Positions 24,992 to 39,902 of a DNA stretch of 64,000 bases are shown in pieces (the stretch's first letter is position 1; the number at the start of each line of letters is the position of its first letter). This stretch comes from Chytriomyces cf. hyalinus JEL632 (lineage: Eukaryota > Chytridiomycota > Chytridiomycetes > Chytridiales > Chytriomycetaceae). The notes beneath the pieces were generated by a model. The model made no database searches and was not told the DNA's origin. It was given only the letters and a program-made list of their open reading frames with translations. Both the position numbers and the translations under genes were made by a program. The stretch covers positions 1-64,000 of the forward strand of contig JAIWWG010000108.1 in the NCBI GenBank assembly GCA_025435555.1, written 5' to 3'.

Positions 24992-25285
24992 AACTTTTTT
25001 CTGATGAGGGTTTCAGGAAGGCGGGGTGTGGGAGGCGTTATTACATGCGATTTTCTGTATTTTTCCTTTGCGTTTGGGATTTTACTGATTGTTTTGTTTG
25101 TTTTGCGGTTTTGTCTTGTTTTGGGAAATTAAAAATATTTGGGGAACTGTACCAAGCGTGAGGCTAAAACCTGCGATGAGGCGGTGATAGACTTGGGTGT
25201 GTGAACATTGGTGTGAAATTCTCATTTATTTTGCTGCTGTTGGTTTGGCGATGTTCTTCCACCTAAAAGATTTCGAGGTTCTCTC

Positions 25286-25585
25286 AAAAAATAGGCTAAA
25301 CTAAACAGAAAAGAAAATCTGAACCTGCAAGACTCAGCTTTTGGTACCTCTCTCTGTCAGATATAGACTTACTCTCGCGCGTTTAAGTTCAATAAGTTCA
25401 ATAAAGAAGGCATAAAGTCAGGTGTTTACAGACTTTATTCGAGGTCGTTTAATTTCGATCCAAATGGCACGTGTTTCAGAGATGAAACAACGTTCGTGCA
25501 ACGTCCCGCTTCCCTGAGCTTCATAGGCTATAGCTTAGTACAGTCTCCGAAGGCGTATCTTCGATGAACTTGGTCCAAGGATTAT

Positions 25586-25589
<4 letters not shown>
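25286..25589 (+). repeat. Dispersed LTR-like repeat, copy 1 (upstream of tRNA-Asn)
   Basis: This 304-base element matches the reverse complement of 46837-47132. I count four substitutions, all transitions, and one 10-base tandem duplication (aagttcaata twice near 25386-25405), about 98.6% identity outside the indel. One end is a poly-A/poly-T run followed by ataggctaaac. The other end reads ...ggattatgaca; in reverse it starts TGTCATAATCC, as LTRs often do. It ends about 270 bases before tRNA-Asn. It carries no protein frame. A solo LTR of a tRNA-targeting retrotransposon is the best guess, but no target duplication can be shown because the inner end runs into a microsatellite. Confidence 0.8.
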
Positions 25590-25619
<30 letters not shown>

Positions 25620-25637
25620 CTCTCTCTCTCTCTCTCT
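25587..25637. repeat. (AC)n(CT)n microsatellite at the end of repeat copy 1
   Basis: An AC run of about 15 units is followed directly by a CT run of about 11 units. At the matching position of repeat copy 2 (46820-46838) there is only a short gagagatagagagtgt stretch, so the microsatellite seems to have grown from the repeat's own edge. Confidence 0.9.
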
Positions 25638-25860
25638 TTGCGTAGTTTCGCTCGTGCTGGATTAACTCTCGTCGGAAGGGACCCTTCCTAGCAGCGAAGG
25701 CCTTCGCTGCAAGAGGGGGGAAGGGAGGGGGGAAGAAATGTTCATACGAACAAATCCGTGGAACAAGGGCTTAATCTCAGCAGATCGTAGCAACAAGGCT
25801 ACTGATAGACTGTAGCTACTATACTACCATTATATATTAGAATTGCTTTCACTGTAAGCA

Positions 25861-25934
25861 GCTCGATTGGCTCAGCTGGTAGTAGCGTGGGGCTGTTAAC
25901 CTCAAGGTCAGTGGTTCGATCCCACTATCGAGCG
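25861..25934 (+). tRNA. tRNA-Asn (anticodon GTT)
   Basis: A full cloverleaf can be drawn. The acceptor stem pairs GCTCGAT with ATCGAGC. The anticodon stem TGGGG/CCTCA (one G-U) holds the loop CTGTTAA with GTT at 25895-25897. The T arm AGTGG-TTCGATC-CCACT is perfect. The D arm has one extra base compared with the usual GGTAGAGC. No intron. A short T run follows (25936-25939), suitable as a Pol III stop. Confidence 0.93.
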
Positions 25935-26805
25935 CTTTTGATATTTTACCTCAACAACTTGGAAGAGTTGTTGCATTGACGCAACAGTTGATGCATGCTG
26001 TTGCTTGAAAAGCGATAGTCTTGACCACACCATGGGACTGCATGTTGGACAGGGGGCTAGGATTGTATGAGTTGCAGATTCAAATGCAGGCGATGGTCAG
26101 TTTGATGCAAGGCAGCCCAGGGGTGACATTTGCCCCCTCCCCTGTGCAACCCTTATGTATGGAGACTTAACCTTGCCAGGCTCTACATCTTCAGAGATGT
26201 ACAGCCTTGCGACTCGATGGGCGCTGGTGGTTATGCAACTTTTGTGAGCAACGGGTGCCAATCAAGGGCTTCATTGTGCGGGAACGCGAAAACACAGGCT
26301 GACCATGGTTCTTAAAGCCCTGATACAAGTTGGGTTTGGGAAGGATGTCCAGGAAGTTTGCTTACTAGAAACGGTGGGAAACCTTTACCTGAATTAGGCT
26401 TCAAATTTCTTACCGTGATATGAAGATTGGGTTTGACTGAACCAAAGGCATCATGTAGACGGTCAATGACGTGGCGCTTCATTAATGGACTTTGATCAGC
26501 CGAGGAATCCGTGTCACAAGAAATCAACGGATTGGAGCGAAACTGACACTGAGGTCTCGTTTCAAACACTCGCAAAATCCTCATGAACCAGTTTATGAAA
26601 ACAAAGACAAACCAACAATACTAAAAAGAACGAGCAAACGCACAGAAAACAAAAAAAGAAAACTAAAAGAGTTTTTGGCAGGGTAACTAAGCTGCGAACG
26701 CAAACAAAAAAACAAACAAACCAAATGTAAAAACAAACAAACCAAATGTAAAAACAACCAAGCGGGGGAAAAGAACAAAATATGAGTTTCCCAAAAACAT
26801 CTCTT
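25935..26805. other. Intergenic, AT-rich near the Pkc1 3' end
   Basis: Between tRNA-Asn and the 3' end of the Pkc1 gene. I see a 21-base near-perfect tandem duplication (aaacaaaccaaatgtaaaaac twice) near 26710-26752, which gives the run of Lys/Asn codons there. Otherwise there is no gene, repeat or RNA that I can support. Confidence 0.5.
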
Positions 26806-31330
<4,525 letters not shown>

Positions 31331-31433
31331 TCTTGATTTAAACCTTTTTAGATTTACGTAATTTATGCGAAATATTTCCAATCCGGATTTACAACGAAAT
31401 ATTTAGATAAATCCTTTTTAAATATTTTTTTGG
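31331..31433. promoter_or_regulatory. 103-base divergent promoter, PKC1 / TPC1
   Basis: The start codons of the two genes face away from each other across only 103 bases, so both promoters must lie here or in the first exons. The stretch is strongly AT-rich with several TTTAAAT/AAATATTT runs that could serve as core elements. Confidence 0.6.
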
Positions 31434-32763
31434 ATGGACAAGTCCATAACAGCCTCACAGAATGCAGTCGCAGGCGCAACGGCAGGCGTCATTTCCCGCC
31501 TAGTCATTGCCCCATTGGACGTTGTCAAGATCAGGCAAGAACCCCCTTTCCTTCCTCTCTTGCCCAAGCCATCATCGCAAACAACAAACCATCTAACTCC
31601 GTCCCGGCAACATCAGGCTCCAGATTCAATCTTCAGCAAAACCGATCCTTTCCGCCTCATTCAGGAATACACGTCCGCCTCCGAAATACACTGGCATCAT
31701 TCAATCCATGGCTCTGATTGTGCGTGAAGAAGGTGTCAAGGTGCGATTTCAAACATGTTTGACATCGGGGGAGAACCTGCCAAATTGATTCGAAGCGTTC
31801 ATTTCTGCGGATGTATAGGGTCTCTGGAAGGGAAACTGGCCAGCGGAATACCTGTACCTGACGTACGGAGCCGTGCAATTCCTCGTCTATCATGAATGGC
31901 AAAAGTCCACAACGGGACTTTTGCCAGAAACTCCGAGATCGTTCATTGGCGGAGGTTAAATAACTTTTGCATTCCAAATTCAACCCCAATGGACTCTTTC
32001 TCACGCTCTCGAACCAAATCCAACAAAAAAAAAAACATTCACAGCCATCTCTGGCTGCGTCGCAACATTTGCAACATACCCCCTGGACCTTCTCCGCACC
32101 CGATTCGCAATGCAAGGCGCATCCCGTATCTACACAAGCTTATACGGCGCATGCCGCGAAATCCATCAAACAGAAGGCATTCCTGGATTCTACCGCGGAG
32201 TGTGGCCCTCGATTCTACAGATTGCACCGTACATGGGAATCATGTTTGCTGTACAAGGAAAGCTGTCGGAAACGTTTGAACGGATCGAGGTTTGGGAGTG
32301 CCGTTTTTTTTTTTTCGACTTTGGATTTTTGATGAGCAATGCAGAGTCCATACTGGAACCATGCATGGGATCAATTCACAAGTGGAGGAGTTGCTGGAAT
32401 GTTGAGTAAAACGGCAGTCATGCCTTTCGATGTCGTTCGGTGAGTCAAAAAGTTCACAAACAAGACAACATAGATCCCTTACCGAAAGACAACCATTCCT
32501 CCTCCCCATTAAAAAGAAAACGGCTTCAAGTACAGGGCCCAAGTCGAAAGTCGTATATTCTGTCAGACATTCCACGGTACAACGGCGGGTTCTTTGCATG
32601 TGCGCGGCAAATTGCGGTGCATGAAGGGCTTGGGGCGCTGTATAAAGGGTTGTGGCCGGGTCTTGTCAAGACCGCGCCGAGCAGCGCAATCACGTTTTGG
32701 GTAGTTGGCGAGTGTCGGAGGATGTTTGGGGCGTACAACGACAGGACTCGATCAAGACAGTAA
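31434..32763 (+). CDS. TPC1: Mitochondrial carrier, thiamine pyrophosphate carrier type
   Basis: Six exons: 31434-31534, 31617-31740, 31819-31954, 32045-32289, 32345-32439 and 32517-32763, giving 315 residues, normal for the SLC25 family. Three carrier signatures are present: PLDVVKIR, PLDLLRTR and PFDVVRKR, one per repeat. Family-specific stretches such as GLWKGNWPAEYLYLTYG and RKRLQVQGP match yeast Tpc1 and animal SLC25A19-type carriers. These sit in the inner membrane and import thiamine pyrophosphate into the matrix. The first intron starts with GC (AG|GCAAGA at 31535), needed to keep KIRLQ intact. The other introns are GT-AG. The carrier assignment is firm; the exact substrate is inferred from similarity. 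Confidence 0.9.
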
Positions 32764-32779
32764 GGATACGCGTGGATGC

Positions 32780-32780
<1 letters not shown>

Positions 32781-32816
<36 letters not shown>
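32781..32816. repeat. (CTG)12 trinucleotide repeat
   Basis: Twelve uninterrupted CTG units, 17 bases after the stop codon of the Tpc1 gene and 180 bases before the next start. It is therefore probably in the 3' untranslated region of TPC1 or the leader of the C2H2 gene. Confidence 0.95.
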
Positions 32817-32817
<1 letters not shown>

Positions 32818-32996
32818 GTGTAGCAGTAGCAGTAGACTGAGCAAGTGGGACGGACAGTAACGCAATATAATAAATAGAGTAATACGAACTCTTTTTGGGA
32901 TGAACCCGCATGAACTTTGTGGCGGAGTTGCTGTGCGGACTCGCGAAATTTGGTTGAAAAAGGGACAATTCCCCACCGCTTTCCAGGCAGGACAAA

Positions 32997-33745
32997 ATGG
33001 CGGAAGCTATGGCACAGGCAAACTGTCAAGAAGGTGACTTGAACACGTGCGCTTGCCAAGAACCCATGCTAAACATACATCCACATCCATCCACCACTGC
33101 TCCTCAGATGGCACTGGAGCGACGATTGAGCAACTGCTCGGCCTCGTTGCTCCATACATCCCTTCTCCTTGTCAGCAAGCCTTGCCCTTGTCCCCGTTCT
33201 CACCAGCCAACAACCAACCCAACAACAAGGAACTGTTGAATGAGTTTGACAAGATGGTCACTCTCATGCGGTTCCAAACCGTGGTGGCTGCACTGAGCCT
33301 GCAATTACAGGCTCCTTCGCCCGTCACAGCAGCGCTTGTCGACGAGTCGTTTCTGATGGACACCCGCACACCGTCGCTCTCCCCACAACTCCCGCTGCGT
33401 GTTTTGGACTTGCCAACCCCACACACTTCACCGGCTGCTCAGATGAACAAGCTGCCTGCGCCGCGGATGTTCAACTGTGATAAGTGCTCGTTTTCTACAA
33501 GATACCGAGGAAACTTGCCGCCGCACTTGCGGCAACATGCGGGAGTCAAACCTTATGCGTGTAGTGTGTGTCAAATGGCATTTACGACACCCAACTCCAG
33601 AAACAGACACGAAAAGTCACAGCACAGTGAGGGCGGTCCACCAAAGAAGAATAAGGGCCGACGGGGCCCCAATGCGAGAGCGGCGATGGTGGTGGATGCA
33701 GTTTCACCGATCCCAATGGAGCATGACTTTTTTTTGGACTTTTGA
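32997..33745 (+). CDS. Small C2H2 zinc-finger protein, two fingers
   Basis: Two exons, 32997-33033 and 33108-33745 (intron gtgact...cctcag), giving 224 residues. The first half is Pro/Ser/Gln-rich without domains. Two tandem fingers lie at about residues 140-195: FNCDKCSFSTRYRGNLPPHLRQH and YACSVCQMAFTTPNSRNRHEKSQH patterns, joined by AGVKP, close to the TGEKP linker of DNA-binding fingers. A basic stretch (PKKNKGRRGP) follows and could be a nuclear signal. Probably a transcription factor, with targets unknown. The start at 32997 depends on the intron; without it the frame begins at 33047. Confidence 0.75.
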
Positions 33746-33750
33746 ACCTG

Positions 33751-33773
33751 TTTTTTTTTTTTTTTTTTTTTTT
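33751..33773. repeat. T23 homopolymer after the zinc-finger gene
   Basis: A run of 23 T begins six bases after the stop codon of the C2H2 gene, in its presumed 3' untranslated region. Its length may be unreliable in raw reads. Confidence 0.9.
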
Positions 33774-34010
33774 GACCGTTTTCAGGACTGGTTTGATTCC
33801 TCCCTTTTCTTTGCAGATCTCTTTGGTCTGTTTGGAGTGGGTGTTTGCTTTCACGACGTGGGCCTGAACGTTCGGCCAGACGATTGGCAGTGAGACTTTA
33901 GGGTTCTTTTTTGCACACAACGGGGGGGTTCGTTTGTTCATACCCTCCCCATCCCTCATCCTCCCCCTTCCCTTCCCATTTTGACTGCTGAGCCATTCTC
34001 AAGTCATTTC

Positions 34011-35144
34011 ATGCAACCCCCGCTTTTGGCCCTTCTCACAGTCTTTTTCCCACCCGTGAGAATGGGCAGGGCGCTCAGCGGGTATTCCCACACTCAGCAC
34101 GCTTTTGTTTATATGGGAGTTTGTTTCATTTGTAGCGATGAAGAAGAAATCTGTGACTTTTTCGGACTCATGTTCTCATTCAATCCCACGCCCACTTTGA
34201 TGTACGTCCCTGTCGACAGCGGGGTCCTACCAGTGCAGACATGGCAGCAGACACCCGACGCGTCAAACATTACTCACTTGTCTCTGTTTATACACGGAAT
34301 CGATCGGAAGATTATGGATCCGTTTGTTCCCTTCAATGTGGATCAACGCAAAGATCAAGTGCAAGACATGCTCGCAATCTGGGCACCCCTCTTCCCTTAC
34401 AACACCAGCGACTCCACCGAAGCTGCTGCCGATACATTGCTGACCTGGAAACGCGGCGCAAGCTACGCCCAAGACGCGCCGTCCAAAAGCATTCCTACAA
34501 CCACATCCTTCCACGTCCTTGATACACTCATTGACACTGCCATCACCCGCTTCCCGTCCCTCAAGAGCATCCACCTCGTTGGTTTCAGCGCCGGTGCCCA
34601 GTTTGTGAACCGGTACGCTGCGTTGAGCACACATCTTGAGACCGTTGCACGCGCGTTCCGTGTGAAACTCGTATTTGGAACATCGTCATCGTGGCTGTAC
34701 CTGGACTCTCGCCGCATTCTGCAAGACGACACTACACCCTTACCAACCTACATCACACAGATCCCACAATCCTCATTCCAAACCCCTGCCAAGTCAGAAG
34801 CCCCACCCAAATTCAACGAATGGAAATACGGACTCGAAAACGCGCCAACTAGTGACAGCGAAGCAACAATCACTTCCCGATTCCTCGCATACAACATGGT
34901 ATTCATTTACGTCGTGGATGATGATCAGCCTGGAAACTCGTTGGACGTGAGTGACGCGTGTTTGGTGCAAGGCGGCGGTACGAGTCGATACGCGCGCATG
35001 TGTACGTATGTGCAGTATCTGCGATCGTGTTGGAATAAGGTGGTTGGGCTTGAAACGGTTGTTGTGGATGGATGCGGGCATGATGCGCGGAAAGTGTATT
35101 CGCAGGCAGCAGTGCAGCGTTTGGTTTATTCTGGGGCAGTTTAA
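34011..35144 (+). CDS. Alpha/beta-hydrolase fold protein
   Basis: Open frame of 377 residues from the first in-frame ATG. The hydrolase signs are LSLFIHGIDRK (oxyanion strand), the nucleophile elbow HLVGFSAGAQFVNRYA, and a late VVVDGCGHDA that would supply the catalytic His. This arrangement, including W..G and SSFHVLD-like spacing before the elbow, is seen in a fungal group of uncharacterised, often secreted hydrolases. The first 15 residues are hydrophobic (MQPPLLALLTVFFPP) and could be a signal peptide. The next 50 are not family-like, so an unplaced intron or a later start (ATG at 34169) is possible. Substrate unknown. Its stop lies 19 bases from the stop of the facing TMEM97-like gene. 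Confidence 0.75.
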   Translation: MQPPLLALLTVFFPPVRMGRALSGYSHTQHAFVYMGVCFICSDEEEICDFFGLMFSFNPTPTLMYVPVDSGVLPVQTWQQTPDASNITHLSLFIHGIDRKIMDPFVPFNVDQRKDQVQDMLAIWAPLFPYNTSDSTEAAADTLLTWKRGASYAQDAPSKSIPTTTSFHVLDTLIDTAITRFPSLKSIHLVGFSAGAQFVNRYAALSTHLETVARAFRVKLVFGTSSSWLYLDSRRILQDDTTPLPTYITQIPQSSFQTPAKSEAPPKFNEWKYGLENAPTSDSEATITSRFLAYNMVFIYVVDDDQPGNSLDVSDACLVQGGGTSRYARMCTYVQYLRSCWNKVVGLETVVVDGCGHDARKVYSQAAVQRLVYSGAV

Positions 35145-35163
35145 TTTACATAAGTAAAATAGG

Positions 35164-35792
35164 TTACTCCTTTTTCAGTTTATGCGCTTGAGTTTGTTGT
35201 CGCGTGAGCATTGCTGCGAGGATCAAGAGAGGGACTGCCAGCCAGATAAAGTAGATGGCGGCCATGTACAGCCACTGCGACTGTGTTTGCCCCACGATTG
35301 CGGCGCCGGGGCCCAGAAAGACTTCAGTCAGAATCGGGACCATTGTCGTGGCTGTGTGGACAGCGTAGATGATCCCCGTGGTGCGTGTGTGTGGTGCATC
35401 TGTTGCAAGAGCGTGGACCATGATCAGGTTCAAGGGAAGTTGGAAGAGCATTTCGCATGTGAGGAATGACATGAACCTGATGGACAGTCAAGCCATGTTA
35501 GAAGCAGAGCCCGTAAAGAGTGCGAAAGCGCTTTGTGAAAAACAAAGGAACCAGGAAACAGAGAAAACAAGCAGAACAGCGCCACTCACCACACTGGTTG
35601 CAACTTGACAAGAAAATCGTTCGAGTCTCTGAGATAGTCCTGCACGGCGTCGAGAAGGAACGCCGGCCAGTGCTCGTGAGTGAATTCAGGCGCAAGGAAC
35701 TGGGCGTCAAACAGGAGCGTCAGAGGAATGTGTAGCACAAAGTAAGCGAGCATTGCGAGGTCGCCTTTGCGGGACAAGAGTGGGCGACCCAT
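35164..35792 (-). CDS. EXPERA-domain membrane protein, TMEM97/sigma-2 receptor type
   Basis: Two exons on the minus strand, 35590-35792 and 35164-35476, giving 171 residues, the same size as human TMEM97 (176). It begins with a hydrophobic helix (AMLAYFVLHIPLTLLFDAQ) and has the motif PEFTHEHWP...DYL. Three more membrane segments follow, one with FLTCEMLFQLPLNL and one near the C terminus before a Lys-rich end (KLKKE), which looks like an ER-retrieval signal. EXPERA proteins act in ER sterol handling. TMEM97 binds sigma-2 ligands and affects NPC1 and cholesterol traffic. The role in this organism is inferred. Confidence 0.88.
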
Positions 35793-36444
35793 TGGTTGCG
35801 TTTATTGTTTGGTTTTATTGATTGTGTTCAAAACGAGGAGCATTTTTACCTCAGACTGCATAATCAGAACGAACCATCAGCGGTGCTTCGCTCGCCGGGT
35901 TCTACCGTATCAAAAGAGTACCGAGAGAAACACTGGATTCTGAAGCCGTTGTTTGTGAAGCACTGTTCAGTATCTCCTTAAACTGCAGTTGTCATCACCC
36001 ATTAACTTTATGCAGAGGGTCAGCAGAAAGCAGGGGGGAATGGATGCTGGGAATTACTTTACTGTAGCACACTTCATGTCATACCAGCAGTGCTACTGTC
36101 GCATTTTACCGTTCTGCAGGTGCAGCATTGTCCGTAAGGTGGAATGTTCGTTTTCTGTTTGTTTTTGGGAAGCTTTACCAGGCACCCCTTTTGAATAAAC
36201 TCTGATAGAATACACTATGCTTGAAGGAGTTATTGTAAAGGTGCTTTAACGTCCCTCAAGGACCGCAGAGAAAGTATCACAAACTATCCAACCCTTGTCC
36301 AAGTATCCTTGGACTTCTGCTCGGGCTGCCTACAACTTTAGTAGGGATGTGCGAGGTTGAATGAAAGTATGCCAGCCATGTTGCCGTGTGTCAGTTTTGC
36401 CTGTAATGATTTATTTGCAAGACTGAAAAAAACAGTCTTTCATT
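35793..36444. other. Intergenic between two minus-strand genes
   Basis: It should hold the promoter of the TMEM97-like gene (next to 35792) and the 3' untranslated region of the class C receptor. I find no tRNA, repeat or coding pattern. Confidence 0.5.
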
Positions 36445-39400
36445 TTAGTTCACGACAATATCTGGCCGACAAAGGGAATCTACAACATTTTCAATCTCCT
36501 TGAACGCTCTCCCAATATCTCCCATGAACACCTCCGCAACCTCAGTGACTTCAAACTCGACAAGAATTTCCAGAGCTCCTTTAATTTCGATACAGCTGGA
36601 AGCGATGGATACATTGCTCGGGTCCCTGATGACTGTACAGTATGCTTTTTGTAGAGTGGTGATGCAGATCCACCGTTTGTCTCCTAAACTGTGGAGTGAT
36701 ATAATGCCCGTCATCCATTTTTCAAAAATCCAGCCAATCCCGTATCGTTGGATCTTGAAGACGCATAGTTTTCCGGCCTATTTTTGGTTTGTGGAAAATA
36801 AACATAAAAAAGGGAAACGAAACGACGTGATATCAGTCTCTCGAAATGAAAAGAAAGAATAAGAACGCGAAATCCGCCGCGTACCTTGTCCAAAACTCGG
36901 AACGAATAAAACTGTATCGTTTTACGCCGACTGAAACTAAGTTGCGTTTGCTTCGTAGACTTTCTCATGTACGAATCATCAGCACTGGCTTCATTATCGT
37001 GTTTGATGCGGACATGGCTTTGCATCACATCGGCAACGCGGCCTCCCAGCATGGTTCCAAGCATAGCAGTCGTTGAGATCCAAAGAATAATACAGATTTT
37101 AAAATCCGTCAATTTATCCGGCGCGCTTTCCATGGCAGCAATAAGGACAATATTCATAGCTGAAAACAGCGCAACGAGAACCATTTGAGTTGTTTCATTG
37201 TATTCAACGAGCTTCACTTTTGTAGACAGCGTCGCAGAAACGACAAGCAAGATCCATACGAGCGCGTTGGAAATGTACCAGATACATGTGGGTGCAACTA
37301 ATGCTCCCCGCACTGCACATCGAACATATGCCTCGCTGCCATCCACGACTTGAAGCGATACAACTTTTGCTTCCATCAATGCGAGCACGCAAACGCCCAC
37401 ATGTACCACGGCAGCTGTCACTGCCGACATTCTAAAAGCTGTTTTTGCTTTTCGGATTGCCTCCAATGTCCTTGACGATTCTTGACCAAAAATCCAGCGC
37501 ATCATCAAGTTTTTGGAGGCTAGAGGAACAAGAATTGCAGAGTATCCAACAAGCAAGAGCAGTGCCCGAGCATTGCACGCAGCAGAAGACGGCGTGTCCA
37601 GGACCAAAAGAAGTGACAAATACGCGCACGCAGCGCCAAAACAAATCACCAACATTTCCGGCAAACAAGAAGCACGAACAATCGACGCTCTCTGAAACTT
37701 GAACAAAAACAGCGCTCCAGCAGAGCTCGTCAGGATCCCAATGATGGACAAACAAACGATGGCTGTTCCTTCTTGTGTTTGCAGCGAGTATCGAAACTTG
37801 AAGATGCGCACGGAGCCGTCGCTTGGAATGACGGAGCTTCCGGAAAATATCGGGATGGTTTTATCGAAGCTGATGATGTTGGCTCTGCTGTTGTCTGTTC
37901 GCGCAAATTCGACGCCGTCTAAACTGTCCACGACTGTGTAAAAGCAAACAGGGCTTTTGCAAATAGTGAGTCGACAGAATGGGGATTGGATGATGCGAGT
38001 AGCTTACGATTCCCCATCTCCCTGCTCATTTAGTACCAAGTTGTTTACGCTCACGGTGCCAGCGAAACCTTTGAAAAAATAAAATAATAAACAAATAAAA
38101 AATGAGGAGGGGTTTAGTTTAGTTGAGCAACCACACTGAATAAGACCTACCAAGATTCTGGAACAGGGTAAAGTTCATATCATCTTGTGCCAGTCGGTTT
38201 GAAAGAATGTCTGGGGCAACTTGAAGCTGGCAGACTCATAATCAGCATTCAGTTTACCAAAACGCGTTTTTCACCTTGTCAAATCCCGCAAGCATCAAAA
38301 CTGTGCAGTCGTACATAATCTCGGCGGACACTCCGTAAAAGAAGGACGCACTAACATGCAAGGGCTGTTTTTTTAGAAACAAAAAACTGCCACGATAATT
38401 CAATTCTTACGAAAAGTTGGCGCCAGCAATTTGATTCATCAAGCTGCGCAAGTTTTCGCCTCGTTCTATGCTGGCCAGGTCGGTGCAATGGTTTGCCAGA
38501 ACAATACCCCGTACATCTGCCACATCCAAGTTTGGATCGGGTGTAAACCCGTTGTTTAAAAGCCAAACGTATTTTTGACCGTCGAGAAATAGACTCGCTC
38601 GACATTTCATGAGATCTGTAACAAAATACGCTTGTCCCAGCACGATAATGTACCGCGCGTCGGAGCGGTGTAAAGTTTCGTTCATCATGCGTATTGCCTG
38701 ATCGTCAGAGTTGGATGCCAGTCCCACGCTCGAAACAATGTCAATTTGATGGTCCGCGGCCATCTGCTTCATTCGCCGCCAGCCTATTTTTTTGATCAAG
38801 CAAAACCTTAGGACAAGAGAAAGCTGCAAACGTTAGCATCAACAAGTTACCAGAATTCCCGAATTCATCGTCGCGCTGGTAAATGATTGCGACGCGTTTA
38901 ACATCCCAGTACAGCATCAGAGACAGAAGGCTTTCTGTGAAACTGTACGAAGTTGCCCTCCAAAAGTACGGGTACATGTCTTTGTTGTTATATCGCGGTG
39001 CAGCAGTGGACGCTGCGCAGTACGGAATCTAAAAATGAAACGAAAGAAAAACAGTTGTGAGAATTTCGAGTGGTACTGTGTTTGGCGAAATAGTGTACTT
39101 GAGCATTGGACAATATTTGAGCAATGCCTTTGGCTGTCATGCTAAACTCGTTCCCAACAACGCCAATTACGTCTTTATGCTCGTCCGTTATATCTGTCGC
39201 GGTAACTGCTGAAGCGTAACCCCCGCTTTTGCCCGAGTACTCCAAATCCGCTGAAGGATAATACTCCCCGCAATCTGTAAATCTTTTCAAATTGACATGG
39301 ACCCCGGGCAAGATAGTCGGATCATTATTGATGCGCTCAACTGCGGCTACCACTGCAAGGTCTGCATAGTAGCTCCATCCAGAGTTTCCCTGTGTGGAAA

Positions 39401-39560
39401 TCGCATCGGCATCGAATCTCGTTGAAAAGTTGGCCACAAGAGACCGAGTGACCACGATGTTCTTGATTGCGCAGTAGTTGCTGATGATTCCCAAGGTGAT
39501 GTTCGTGTTAGCTGCCGCGGGCCAACAGCACGCAAGCGCTGCTAGGATTGCTAAAACCAT
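36445..39560 (-). CDS. Class C G-protein-coupled receptor (ligand-binding domain + 7TM)
   Basis: Eight exons on the minus strand: 39099-39560, 38851-39028, 38411-38783, 38275-38350, 38151-38226, 38008-38068, 36885-37923 and 36445-36753, giving 857 residues. A signal peptide (MVLAILAALACCWPAAA) leads into a periplasmic-binding-protein-like extracellular domain (about 20-420) with NSGWSYYADLAVVAAVERINNDP and VIGVVGNEFS. Next comes IPIFSGSSVIPSDG, the linker typical of this receptor group. Seven hydrophobic segments lie at about 465-720, and a C-terminal cytoplasmic tail of about 130 residues follows. The fold is that of the GABA-B/glutamate receptors, which couple ligand binding to heterotrimeric G proteins. 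The ligand is unknown. A second member starts at 63443. The acceptor of the seventh exon was placed at ggacag (37924) because the earlier CAG breaks the frame. Confidence 0.88.
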
Positions 39561-39902
39561 TGGCGCAAGTTGGGATTTACGCGCTTCAATTGAAAAAAAA
39601 AATGCGCTAGCGGGTACCAGAAGAAGAAGAGAGCTGTCTTTAACAAAGAATTCATCGAACGCCTGACTTTGCCTAGATCGTTCATGCCTGGGTTGGAGAC
39701 TGTTGTTGCTGATTGGTCGGGTACATAAAAGGCGGTAGGAAACGCCTCTTCTGTCGGTACATGAATTCTTTTTCTCGTATTTATTTCTCATTTCGATACG
39801 ACGTGACAGCCCGCGCTTTTTGTCCAGCAAGTTGGAACAGCGCCCATAAATATTTCCCTTAAAAAAAGTTAAATAAAGATCAACCTTAAAAAATACACAG
39901 CA
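39561..39902. promoter_or_regulatory. Divergent promoter, class C receptor / acyl-CoA-synthetase-like gene
   Basis: The starts at 39560 (-) and 39903 (+) face away across 342 bases. The part nearest the synthetase-like gene is AT-rich (ttaaataaag, aaaatacac). No coding signal is seen here. Confidence 0.5.
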
